Shown here in pieces: positions 54,963 to 64,000 of a stretch of DNA of 64,000 bases. The notes beneath the pieces are model-generated. The model worked only from the letters and a program-made list of their open reading frames with translations, ran no database searches and had not been told where the DNA came from. Each line of letters begins with the position of its first letter. The stretch's first letter is position 1. Location of the stretch: assembly GCA_963573315.1 (NCBI GenBank), contig OY752148.1:1355263-1419262 (forward strand), in the 5' to 3' direction. A program made the translations under genes and the position numbers. The stretch is from Entomortierella parvispora (lineage: Eukaryota; Mortierellomycota; Mortierellomycetes; Mortierellales; Mortierellaceae).

Positions 54963-57300
54963 CTAAGCCTTTTCTTTTTCCTTTTCAAGAGACACCACGC
55001 TATTTGTTGCAGAGGAGGTTCCGGCAGCGCCACCAATCGTACTTGAGCTGCTGTTGTTGCCGCGAGCGACTACCTCCAAAATCTCTTCTTTGTCACCGTA
55101 GACACCCTCAACGTGATGAGAAGAAACGGGGACAGTCGCGGACTCTTCCATATCAAGGGGCACGCCGCCCTCTTCTGGGAAATGGGAGGGGTCTCTGTTA
55201 GCGGCAAAGAGGACCACAGCGATGATGCCGACACCGCCCATGACGCTGTAGGCATAGAAAGCCGCGCTGTAACCCTTCATCAAGGCCACATCCCCTCCGA
55301 CAGAAGGCGTGTGAGCCTCTGCAATGATGTTGGCAATCGCCAATCCAATAGGCGCTCCCATCTGGACTCCAACGTTGTAGACCGCACCGACGACACCTTG
55401 GTCCTCATCAGCAGCATCCGCGACGGCGTTGACCTGGCAACACATCCAAGTTGGAGAGAGGCCGCAAAAGTTGACGATCAAGGCGGGGAAGGCCCAGTGC
55501 CAGTAAGTGGTGTTGGGGGAGCACTGTGCAAAGAGGACACCAGAGACGATGATGAAGATCAGACCGACAATCATGATGAACTTTGTCCTCGTGATGGCAA
55601 ACAGTCGGTTGACGGTGTAAAGTCCAAACATGAGGCCGACACCATGGACAATGTAACAACAGGCGGTGATCAAGGCGTTGAAGTGCATCACGTTCTGGAA
55701 GGTCAAGGAGGAATAAAAGATCATGGTGTTGTACGTGGCTGTCAAGCAGACAATGATGATGATGGAACTTGCGAACCGACGAGACTTCCAGATATGGAAG
55801 GGCATGATGGGGTATTCGATCCTGGATTCCACGATGACAAAGGCGATCAAGAAGGCGATACCGACGACGAAGGGGGCCAGGGTCACGGCGCTGGCCCAAC
55901 CTGAGGTTGTGGATTCAGTCAAGTAATAGATGACGGCAATGATACCGATCGTGAAACAGGTGGCGCCGCCATAGTCGATACGGAGATCAACAGGCTTGCC
56001 TGTAGAGGCCGAGATACGGCTTTTGTCGGGCTGGTAATCGGGAATGACCAGGAACCCTGCAAAGGAGAGACAGAAGGCCAAGATCGCGGTCAGGTAAAAA
56101 ATCCAGGACCATCCAATGGTCGCGTCAAGGATACCACCAAGCAAGACACCAATGGTTTGGCTAATGAAATAAAAAGTGAAATAGGGTCAGAATGGGTTAG
56201 TTCTAGGCCCCTTTGGTTTTGAGATTATCTCTGCAGGTAAACCATGTGGGCGTTCATTTGATGCTCAACTTACCCAGTGATGGCTGCACCACTGAACACG
56301 GAAAGAGCAAATGTGCGCTCAGGGCCTTGGCGATAACTGGTTGTCAACAACGCGAGAGCAGATGGACTATGAAAAGAGCATAGACAAAAAAAATTGTTAG
56401 ACACCAATTTTTTCGTGTCACCCAAGACCAAGAGCAACTGCAAGGAGGTGAGAGAAGTCCTACATCGTGAAACCGGCACCGGCACCCTCCATGGCGCGAG
56501 CAACAGACATAAAGATTGGACTTCTTGCAAAGCCGCACACAAGGGCCCAAATGGCGAACCATGATGTACCTGAATCATTTTTTTTATAAAGTGTTAGTTA
56601 ATTTGATCATTCCTCGGAGGAAGAAAGGGAGGAAAGAGGGACGGGGCGCCACGCGCTTTCAGTAGAACGAACAAAGTGGCAAATTGCTTACCAAGTAAAA
56701 AGATGCGCTTGTGGCCAAAAAGATCTCCCTGAAGAGCAAAGAAGGGGAAGGAGATGGAAGAGTGAGAACCGTGGTTAATAGATCTTCCCACCTCTCGCGC
56801 AGTAACAGGAGCATGCCGTTTTTTTTTTCTTTTTCTTTTCAGGTTGGGGTAACTTACCATGCGACCTCCAATGAGCAAGAATGCGGCGTAAGTGAGAGCG
56901 TAGGCACTCACACACCTGCAACAATGAAAGGACCCAGCACAGGAGACGGCAGAACAGGCACGTTAGCTGTCAAAGCTCAAAATTTGAACAGAAAGGAAGG
57001 AAGTAAAAGGACATTGCATGCGTCGAACAGATGATAAAAATATCACCACGGGACTCACCATTGAAGCTGATTAGGGTGATAGCCGACATCACGAAGAATG
57101 GAGGGCAAAGCAATGGTGATGGAGGCCACGTTGATGATGTCGAGCATGGCGGCCATGGACACTAAGAACAAGAGAAGGCCCTTGATTTCGCGCAGTCGTC
57201 TGTACCAAGGCACAGTATTCTTGACCGACGAAGGTTTTGAACTTGGCTCTTGAGCGGTCACAGAAGATTCAATTGCAGACTCGTGGACTATATCCGACAT
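54963..57300 (-). CDS. MFS transporter, drug:H+ antiporter-2 (14-TM) type
   Basis: Six exons on the minus strand: 57300-57059, 56915-56858, 56728-56692, 56569-56464, 56366-56274, 56160-54963; all phases agree, 577 aa. A Ser-rich cytosolic start precedes TM1 (LLLFLVSMAAMLDIINV). Then come QWCVSAYALTYAAFLLIGGR, GDLFGHKRIFLLG (motif A-like), RAMEGAGAGFTIPSALALL, GPERTFALSVFSGAAITGQT (motif C-like region) and GWSWIFYLTAILAFCLSFAG. I count 14 hydrophobic segments, the DHA2 arrangement. The C-terminus is a soluble acidic/Ser tail. Members export drugs, siderophores or metabolites in exchange for protons at the plasma or vacuolar membrane; the substrate is unknown. Very short exons (58 and 37 nt) cover loop 2-3. 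Confidence 0.88.
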
Positions 57301-58387
57301 GGTAGTCTTTATCTTGTGGGAAAGAGAAGGGAGGACTTTTCGGAGATTCTTGACAGAAATTTTCTTGGTAGACGGTGAACTGCGCTATCTGAGGGACGCG
57401 TTGAAATATTTGAATATATTCTATGATAAGGTGATGGGGTGGATCAAACGTGGGAACTAGAGTGAGCTGATGAGGCTTGTAGTTGGCAGTTGAGGGAGAA
57501 GAGTTGATGGTTTGGAAGCAAGGAAAGATGAGTGGATGGTCTTGAAAAGAAAAGTTGGGGGTTGGCGGAGCACACCCCTCCTTTTATAATTTTTTTCTAT
57601 TTGTCCGACCTTGTCGGTGTTTGGAGGCACGCCGCTTGTGGGTGGTCCATGGCCTTAGTACCGAGGTTGTGCGGAAAATGGTCAAGTTGGCCACACTGCG
57701 CAATGCGCACCAAAGGCCTATGGCCTTCCTGCCCTTCCATCACCATCATCCCACCATCAGCTGAAGAGCCGTGAAGCACAGTCTCCGGAGCCGGGAGCAA
57801 CGGAAAGAGTACAGTAGTGTACATGTACATAAAAAAAGAAGACAGGGATCATTGCTCAGTTGACGTTGCTCAGTAATCCACTGAGGAACACACCACCTTC
57901 TGGTTGTCCCTCCCCCTCACCCACTTTTCTTTCCCCCTGTCAGAGCGGACAACCAACCAACGCTCAGCTGCTGTGATTTCCTCCCCCATTGAGATGCAGC
58001 AATTGATATCTGCATGCTCCTGTGTCCGCTCGCTAGTCTCTCCCCCCTGCACGCGCTCTGTTTAGGTTGGTCGCCGACCTTATTTCGGGACATCGCCCCC
58101 GAAAATTTGCGCCCAGCCGGAATTTTTTCTCTCTCTCGCTTTGAGTTGACGAATTGCGTGCGGTGGAGGTGCGCAGGGGGAAGGTCCCGATGACGATGGG
58201 AGTTTCATCTCTTTCTTTCACGAAGGCTTTGTTTGTAATACTGTGTTCGTTTCTGGCTCCACGACTGACAATAAAGAAAAAAAACAATGCGACAAGGAAG
58301 CATCGAAAAAAAGACTTATTAATCAATGGACTCGTTGCCTCATCTTTATTTGGTATGGTCCATCGTCCAATGGCACACGCGGTCTTC
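57301..58387. other. Intergenic; upstream of MFS gene
   Basis: 1.1 kb, no gene supported. It contains ACGCGT at 57391-57396, short inverted repeats (AAGGCC/GGCCTT around 57713-57727), and on the minus strand the leader of the MFS gene. TATAAT/ATAAAA-like sites near 57584 may be its TATA region. Confidence 0.45.
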
Positions 58388-60094
58388 CTAGAGTCTGGCT
58401 TTGGCAGACTCGGCCTCAATCCGATGGATGGCCCAGAGATCATCCAGGAACGCACACATAAGGATTGCTAATGATAGGATTAGGGGTACAGCCTTGCTGT
58501 TAGATCCTTGTATCGGAGGAGGGAAATGACGGGAAAGAGGAAGGAGACGGATACAGGAAGAAAGACAAAACAAAAGAAGGGGTTGAGTAGGGTTCTTGCT
58601 CACTTACCAACTTCCTCTGGTTTCTCGAGACAGACCAAATGTCCGGAACTCTTGACCACATCCAGGGACCCATACTTGCAATGCTCGAGTTTGGCGTTGC
58701 CCAAGGCAGGGGGACTTGCAGACGGTGTGCACACATGTTATCGTTAGTCAAAAAAAAGGGGGGGGAGATGTAAAGCCGTTCATATCAAGTTAAGAAACTA
58801 TTTCCGCATGGATCTTACTTGATGTCGGAAGTTTCGCCCAAGATCAGGTAGACCGGGATTTGAAGGTCGGCCAGTCGATTAAAGGTGTCATGAACAGCTG
58901 TGCCTTCGTTCGCAAATGTAATTGCCTCTTGGAACTTTGGGCCCTTCAGTGTCAAAAAGATCGAACCATCCTCTTTTACGCTCTCAAGCATGCCATGTTC
59001 CTGTGACCATGCAAAACGCGGACATTGATCGGGAATTGTGGTTAGGACTTTTTGTTTTTTGGAGCTTCTATTCTGTGAAGGATCTTACCAAGTAAATCTC
59101 GAATGTTTCTGGATGAATCGCCTGGAAGAACTTTTTTGAAAGCAAGTCCTCCCTTGCGTGATCTCTAAGATTGTGATTGTGATTCATTAATATTGATTTG
59201 CAGACAAATGCAGAGAGTCATCCTCTCTCCGGACAACAAAAGATCCTCTCAAACCTACCTATCCCTCCAAACATCGCGCCTCTTCATCGTTGCTTGACCT
59301 AGGGGGTTCTCGGCAAGTGGCAAATTGACATACCAGCTTTCGGGGAACATGGTGGGTTCAATCGCAATGATCGTAGAAAAGGTTCCCGGTCGCAAGGATT
59401 CTGCCAGAATGCTACGCAAAGGGTTAGTGATTGTAGATCAAAGCGGTTCAAACCCAGTTGACCTTGCTAAAGGTGACTCTTACAAAGCGCTTGCTCCCAC
59501 ACTATGGTATCAAAGTAAGTAAGTAATGGTCAGAAGAGCTGTCTTATGCATTTTTTGTACACATGCATCCGACGCGTCGAGAACAATGCAACTGAAAGAC
59601 GGTGTTACCTGTGACCAACTCCGATGACATTCTTTAGGCCAAAAGTGTCGATCATCTTGAGAATGTCGCGGGCATACCAATACCAATCGCCTTCACGTTT
59701 CAAATCGAGCGGTAAGAAGGAAACGGCCTCAGTTAGCACAAGGTAAAGGGTTTTGTCCATCACAATGAAACGTCATTGCCATCTTACATTGTTCTTTAAG
59801 GACGTTCTTGTTGAGGACAGCGCTTTCGCCCATGTTACGGAGATCAAGAGTGTACATATCGCTCTCGTCCCAAGGAGATTTTAGGCGGGCCATGACTGGC
59901 TCCCAGACCTCCTTGTGGAAACCGTTGGCATGGGCAAAGAGGATAGGTGGAGTATGGGGACTAGAGCGAACGTTCTTGTTTGAGTTGGGAATGAGTTTGT
60001 AAGCATTGCATGAAATGAAGAATTGTTCCGTAGAGGCAGGAATGGTATGGCGAGTCATGTGAAACCGCGAGCGGAAGGAATCCAAGGCAGCCAT
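58388..60094 (-). CDS. Alpha/beta hydrolase, peroxisomal Lpx1-like
   Basis: Eight exons on the minus strand: 60094-59788, 59690-59609, 59501-59484, 59411-59259, 59164-59089, 59000-58819, 58714-58608, 58467-58388, 334 aa. Early strand and oxyanion region: PPILFAHANGFHKEVWEPV, then LDLRNMGESAV and DWYWYARDILKMIDTFGLKN. The nucleophile elbow is GHSVG (S130), but only if an 18-nt microexon (59484-59501) is included; without it GHS runs into ILAE and the elbow is lost. Later parts read RPGTFSTIIAIEPTMF, IPVYLILGETSDI (acid region) and SGHLVCLEKPEEV, where His is the likely base. The protein ends in ARL, a variant PTS1 tripeptide, which fits the peroxisomal Lpx1 lipase-like family. The substrate is probably an acyl ester. 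Confidence 0.88.
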
Positions 60095-61017
60095 GGTGGG
60101 ACAGGTTTGAGTTGTGAATGGGAGAAGAGGAACAACAGAGACGGAGGAGAGAGAGAGGAGAGAAAGAGAAGATGAGAGAGAGAGAGAGAGAGTGGTGGAG
60201 TGGAGAGAGAGAACCCTTCGTTTGACGGCGGGAGTGAGAATCTCCCGTGCCTACAATCAGGCGCTGACACTAGCTGGATCCAGCCCCATGGGGCGGGGGA
60301 GCGCCATACACAGCGAGCAGCACAAGGAAGCCCGACCTGTGGATGTCAACAGCAGCGGCAGTTACTACACCCGGAGGCGGTAGTCCGGATAAACGAAAGT
60401 CATACTAAGATATTATTTACACCAGACAATTTTATTCAATGAACTCGCACCCTCCCGACAAGCACGAGGAAGCAACAGGTTTTTTTTTTTTTTTTTTTTT
60501 TGAATTTGATGTCTCAAGATGGACCCCACAAGGTTTGCAGGTGTGGCCCTTGCTGGCGGCGCTCTTTCAAGTCTTTCCTGCGTCTTGCCCTGCGCTCGTG
60601 TGCTGGTTGGTCCTTCTGGGATTTGTTTGTGTCCTGACCAGAAACCATAAACGACCCACCCTGAGCCAACGCGCCCTCTACTGGAAGGACAATGCGATCC
60701 AAGGGACAAACAAGGTGCAGCCCAGCCAACTGTTGCCAACAAGTTTTTTTTGTCAACACCCTACCGAGGGGACAACCTTTCACTACTCTCTTTCTCCACC
60801 TCTTTTTCTTCACTCTTCCTCCTTCACCTCTCCGCAGCCCTGGACCTCGTCTTTTTCGCTCAACTTGCTTGTACTCTCGCTCGTTTCCTCGTCAACCAGA
60901 GTCTGCCACCGTGCTGCATCTCTTCCAATCGTCACACCGCCCTTCCCTCATCTCATCTCTGCTCGCCCTCATCTCGGTTCACCCTCAGCGGTGCTCATCC
61001 CGTCCTGCGACTTGGCC
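60095..61017. other. Divergent promoter region hydrolase / protein kinase
   Basis: GA microsatellite on the plus strand, 60143-60212 (a CT-rich leader for the minus-strand hydrolase). A T run of about 22 nt at 60480-60501 and a CT-rich tract at 60770-60970 precede the kinase ATG at 61018. Long overlapping frames here are low-complexity shadows. Confidence 0.55.
60143..60212 (+). repeat. GA/CT microsatellite
   Basis: Imperfect (GA)n, densest at 60173-60192. It lies 50-120 bp upstream of the hydrolase ATG on its transcribed strand side, as CT-rich 5' leader. Confidence 0.8.
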
Positions 61018-63171
61018 ATGCATCCGAGCATGATTCCCTCGCCGGATGCATCTCTCCCAGGGATTGGTATGAATGGACGGAAGAGAACGTTCTCCACACG
61101 TCCGCCCCGTTTGCTAGCAGCACCAAAATTTTCGTCTCGACCCCTGGACAGAATGTCTCACCGCAATCTCATGTCCCGACTTAGCCCACTACACGTTTCT
61201 ACGCCAGCTCGGCCAAGGCCGCTTCTGTGTTGTCCATCTGGGCAGACACTTTTATACCCAAAAGATGGTATGTTGCCTTGGACGGGGGAAGGAAGGACAT
61301 ATGAAATGCAATGGCTGCAGGATGCACAAGCCAGCAGGAGACAGGGTTATTCAGCTTGAACAAGGAGCGATGCAGAGGAGACACAAAACAAAAAAAAACG
61401 TGTCTTCTACTCCAAGGGCAAGGAGAACCACTCGACGACCCTTGTTAGGCCTTCGCTTCCCCGTCAGAAATGCAGCGGGCAAGAGTTCCTTGATTGCAGG
61501 GAGTGACTTTCCCCCTTTCCAATCCCGATGACAATCAAGGGATTGATTGAACACTGACACTGGATCAACAATGTCCTCTTCTCGTCCTTCAATAGTATGC
61601 TGTCAAAGTGATTGACAAGCAGGTACACAGGCCCGACATCTTGCTCCGGCTCCGGCGAGAAATCGAGCTTATGGAGTCACTGGATCACCCCAACATTGTC
61701 AAGCTCCACGAGGTCATCGAAACACAGTTCTCGATCTACGTCTGCATGGAATACGTTGAAGGTCAGTGGGATCACCTTCGACTTCTTTGCATGTCGTGTG
61801 CAACCAAGACCCCTTGCCACCAACTCAAAATCACCCAACCTGCTGACCCAACTCTTTCATTTCAAATCCTGCAGGCTGCAGTCTAGAACAACTTCTCAAG
61901 AACCAGCTCGAGGGAAGGCTATCTGAGAGTGACGCCCGCAGAATCACCCGTGAACTTGCCAGTGCTGTTTCGCACTGTCACTCTCGGTTTGTTGTTCACC
62001 GGGATCTCAAACCAGCAAACGTTCTCATCACCCCAGGCGGCAAGGTCATGCTTATCGACTTTGGCCTGGGCAATGTTTTTTCCCACCGTTCACGACTTGA
62101 TACTATCTGTGGTACGCTCTTCACAAAAAGATCCATCTTAGGCGAGCAGGCAGGGCATTCCTCATTAACCGTCATTGTTCATTAGGATCATTGCCCTACT
62201 ACTCCCCAGAGATTGCTCGAGGATCCAACTACATAGGACCAGAAGTCGACATTTGGTGCTTGGGCGTTGTCCTCTTCAGGATGGTCGTGGGTCGAGATCC
62301 CTTCGTTGGACCTACGAAGCGTGATGTCAAAGCCATGATCACGCAAGGAACATTCCGACCACCATCATATCTCAGTGCTCCACTTCAGGCTACTCTGCTC
62401 AAGCTCCTCGCCCATGAAGGATGTCAAAGGCGTAATCTTGGTATCTTGGAGGGCGATCCTTGGCTCCATGGCGACTTAACGGAGGAACTATCGCCGTTCC
62501 TATCTGAAGACAGAGGGATGTCTGAGAACAGTCGATTGAGCGGCACGACTTTATTTCGCAATTCTTCAAAGCACACATGGAAGAGGCACTCTCAAACGGA
62601 GAGCTATTACTATGGAAAGAATGGATCTCTCCTCGGCAGTCGTTCCCTGCTGGCAGATATGGCTGGAGGCGGGGTCTGGCAGCTTGACAAGGCTCAGCCA
62701 CGGTTCCACAAGAACCGGATCCGACTTTTGCCCAGTTCCGGAGCTGAGAATGATCAGTTGTTCAGGAAGGATGTCGATCTCAGTCTGCTGCAGTTCTTGA
62801 TGCCTATTCTCTGGAACTGCCGCGTGTCTTATTATCTCCACTCGACCTCCCGGATCCTGTGCGGGACAAGTTTCGATAGGGACTCTTCCATCTCCAAGAA
62901 TCAGGCCGCCATTGTTCTTACCAAGTTTGTACACCACCTGGGAGCAGTTATGACGGGCTCCTTGACGGAATCCACTGTCGGTGGTCTTGGAACGTCGTTG
63001 GCTCGTTCGGGTGTCTTTTCCATTGACATTGTCAAAGAGAGAGGTAGTAGTAAGGATGGCTACCTCCTGATTGTCAAACGACTCTTTGGGTCCTCTAGCA
63101 CGGTACAGCACTTCAAGAAGCAGTTCTTACTGAACGCAGCTCCTCGCGAAGTCGGCGCCACTTTTATCTGA
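61018..63171 (+). CDS. Ser/Thr protein kinase (CAMK/SNF1-like)
   Basis: Exons 61018-61066, 61152-61267, 61596-61761, 61875-62111, 62186-63171, 517 aa. Glycine loop LGQGRFCVVHLG (exon 2), then YAVKVIDK with K59, MEYVEG hinge, VHRDLKPANVLI (catalytic D154), DFGLGN (D172) and SLPYYSPEIARG with DIWCLGVVLFRMVVG. All key catalytic residues are present. The C-terminal 220 residues are non-kinase: a Ser/basic linker, then RVSYYLHSTSRILCGTSF and GYLLIVKRLFGSS followed by VQHFKKQFLL, which may be a KA1-like lipid-binding fold; this is weak. Resembles SNF1/Kin1/Gin4-type CAMK kinases but is much shorter than Gin4. Exon 1 and its junction (GTATGA..ACAG) are the least certain; the other junctions are firm. 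Confidence 0.87.
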
Positions 63172-63610
63172 GTTCTCTGTTTCAGGGACTCCCTTGCATC
63201 CACCTCAAAAGCGGTGGCATGTCTCCATCTATACCTTCGGCCTTTCTCTAATACCCTTTTCAGGCCATCCGTATTGTAAGTAATAATATTAAACCAACAA
63301 TGGCACGGTGTACTTGTGAGAAGGGCGGTCTGTGTCCGTGTGGATTTGGAACCTTTAGCGTACGGCTGCAAACGACAAACATGCTCTCAGAGGCAGCATG
63401 CACTATAGCCAGACCAAGCTAGAGCAATTGAGCCGCCAGGCACAGGATAGAGACACAAGAAACAGCAATCGCCTTCTCTTCTCATCTCCGTCCCTTCATC
63501 ACCACCGCCCCATCATCACCGTCTTCTTCATCCTATCCATCCCCATTTCTTTCCTTAAATCATCCTTTCTTCACCCATAACCTCCTCCATCTTTCCTTTC
63601 TCTTCACACA
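63172..63610. other. Intergenic; promoter of partial gene
   Basis: 439 bp. The 3' flank of the kinase (ATATTAAA near 63287) is followed by a CT-rich leader from about 63470 to the ATG at 63611. No other feature. Confidence 0.55.
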
Positions 63611-64000
63611 ATGGCAACTGAAGTTTGTAAGTTGTATTTCATTCCCTCTCGAAAGTTCGTCGGCCACCTTGCACCAGTCTTCTCTCTTTGCCTTTACCGT
63701 CTCCCGTTGCGAATGGGACAGATAAAGCCCAGAGGCAGAAAAAAACCATTGCCCATTCAGGTCTCTGGTACTGACAACTGCTCGTCTTTTCTTTTGAACT
63801 TCAGCTCTCCCATTGACCCCTCCCGCATCCAAGGCAAGTTCGAAACTGCTAATGCTCTTCAAAAGCTGGAGGACAACCTCCGTTTTCTCTGTTGGACTTA
63901 GCTCTCCCCTCACTCCCGCCTCGCAGCCCTTGCGGCCAGTCCTTCCAACCCCTCCAATGGCACCTCCTTGAGTGCCTTCTCCGATACCAGCTCCTCCCCA
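63611..64000 (+). CDS. 5' end of a gene cut by the window edge; Ser/Pro-rich N-terminus
   Basis: Proposed exons 63611-63626, 63805-63833 and 63902 onward. The first 16 nt (MATEV) join by a GTAAGT intron to SLPLTPPASK, which ends at AAG before GCAAGT, a classic GC-AG donor. That intron (63834-63901, branch CTAAT, acceptor TTAG) joins in phase to LSPHSRLAALAASPSNPSNG and onward to the edge. Without the second intron the frame soon stops (TAG at 63899-63901). The protein fragment is Ser/Pro/Ala-rich and gives no domain, so the function is unknown. The gene continues outside the window. Confidence 0.6.

Noticed and set aside
60439-61359. 306-codon plus-strand frame overlapping the kinase start
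   Set aside because: Starts in a T run, is low-complexity Ser/Phe/Leu, and its frame differs from the kinase glycine loop; only the part from 61018 to 61066 is used.
63834-63901. Reading GKFETANALQKLEDNLRF as coding
   Set aside because: That frame is offset from the one set by MATEV plus exon 2 and ends at TAG; GC-AG splicing gives continuous frame.
1-64000. CRISPR arrays, rRNA genes, viral or complete transposon sequences
   Set aside because: Nothing with the required repeats, conserved RNA cores or transposase/RT motifs was seen on either strand.

Overview
This is a window of a fungal nuclear genome. The genes are densely packed on both strands. Introns are short (about 40-170 nt, a few longer), with GT..AG ends, frequent CTAAC-type branch points and pyrimidine tracts before the acceptor. 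There is an RNA polymerase III tRNA gene with internal A and B boxes, and the conserved genes are eukaryotic and mostly opisthokont in type (Mediator MED22, ribosomal protein uS17/RPS11, RAD7, RRP8, VPS9, YIP1 and anoctamin families). The compact exons, the F-box/RNI-type repeat protein and the overall style suggest an early-diverging filamentous fungus, most likely Mucoromycota/Mortierellomycota. That placement is inference. No operon, CRISPR array, virus, rRNA gene or intact transposon was seen.

Layout. 1-685: 3' end of a truncated gene. 1.9-5.1 kb: tandem pair of C2-domain genes with near-identical core promoters; the second carries a C-terminal chitin-binding (CBM5/12) module. 5.6-7.1 kb: FAD monooxygenase. 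8.2 kb: tRNA-Ala(AGC). 9.4-11.4 kb: glutamine-synthetase-superfamily enzyme. 11.7-13.7 kb: type II membrane protein of the PMR5/TBL esterase type that lacks its catalytic residues. 16.0-17.4 kb: C2H2 transcription factor. 18.5-22.5 kb: ten-exon VPS9 Rab5-type exchange factor. 22.9-23.7 kb: four-TM protein. 23.8-25.1 kb (-): Ap4A phosphorylase, divergent from a YIP1-family gene (25.5-27.2 kb). 28.2 kb: ER-luminal Cys-rich protein ending in KDEL. 29.2-36.1 kb: F-box/RNI-like protein, RRP8 rRNA methyltransferase and a Cid1/Trf4-type nucleotidyltransferase. 36.3-37.1 kb: MED22. 37.3-38.9 kb (-): a long frame with two in-frame stops. 39.3-43.6 kb: seven-exon Zn-ribbon/GATA-like/Myb-like protein. 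43.7-45.0 kb (-): RPS11, divergent from RAD7 (45.3-47.4 kb). 47.6-49.1 kb (-): disordered protein of unknown function. 50.3-54.5 kb: eight-exon anoctamin. 55.0-57.3 kb (-): 14-TM MFS transporter. 58.4-60.1 kb (-): Lpx1-like alpha/beta hydrolase with an 18-nt microexon and a PTS1-like tail. 61.0-63.2 kb: SNF1/CAMK-type protein kinase. 63.6 kb to the end: start of another gene, with a probable GC-AG intron.

Functional themes are housekeeping (transcription, rRNA modification, translation, excision repair) mixed with membrane traffic and lipid biology (VPS9, YIP1, anoctamin, C2 proteins) and metabolism. The most unusual items are the C2-CBM5 fusion with its paralogue, the apparent PMR5/TBL pseudoenzyme, the doubly stop-interrupted frame at 37.3-38.9 kb, a perfect 32-bp palindrome at 54.7 kb, and the microexon that encodes a hydrolase nucleophile elbow. 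Exon boundaries were chosen by reading frame, splice motifs and family continuity; no alignment or search was run.
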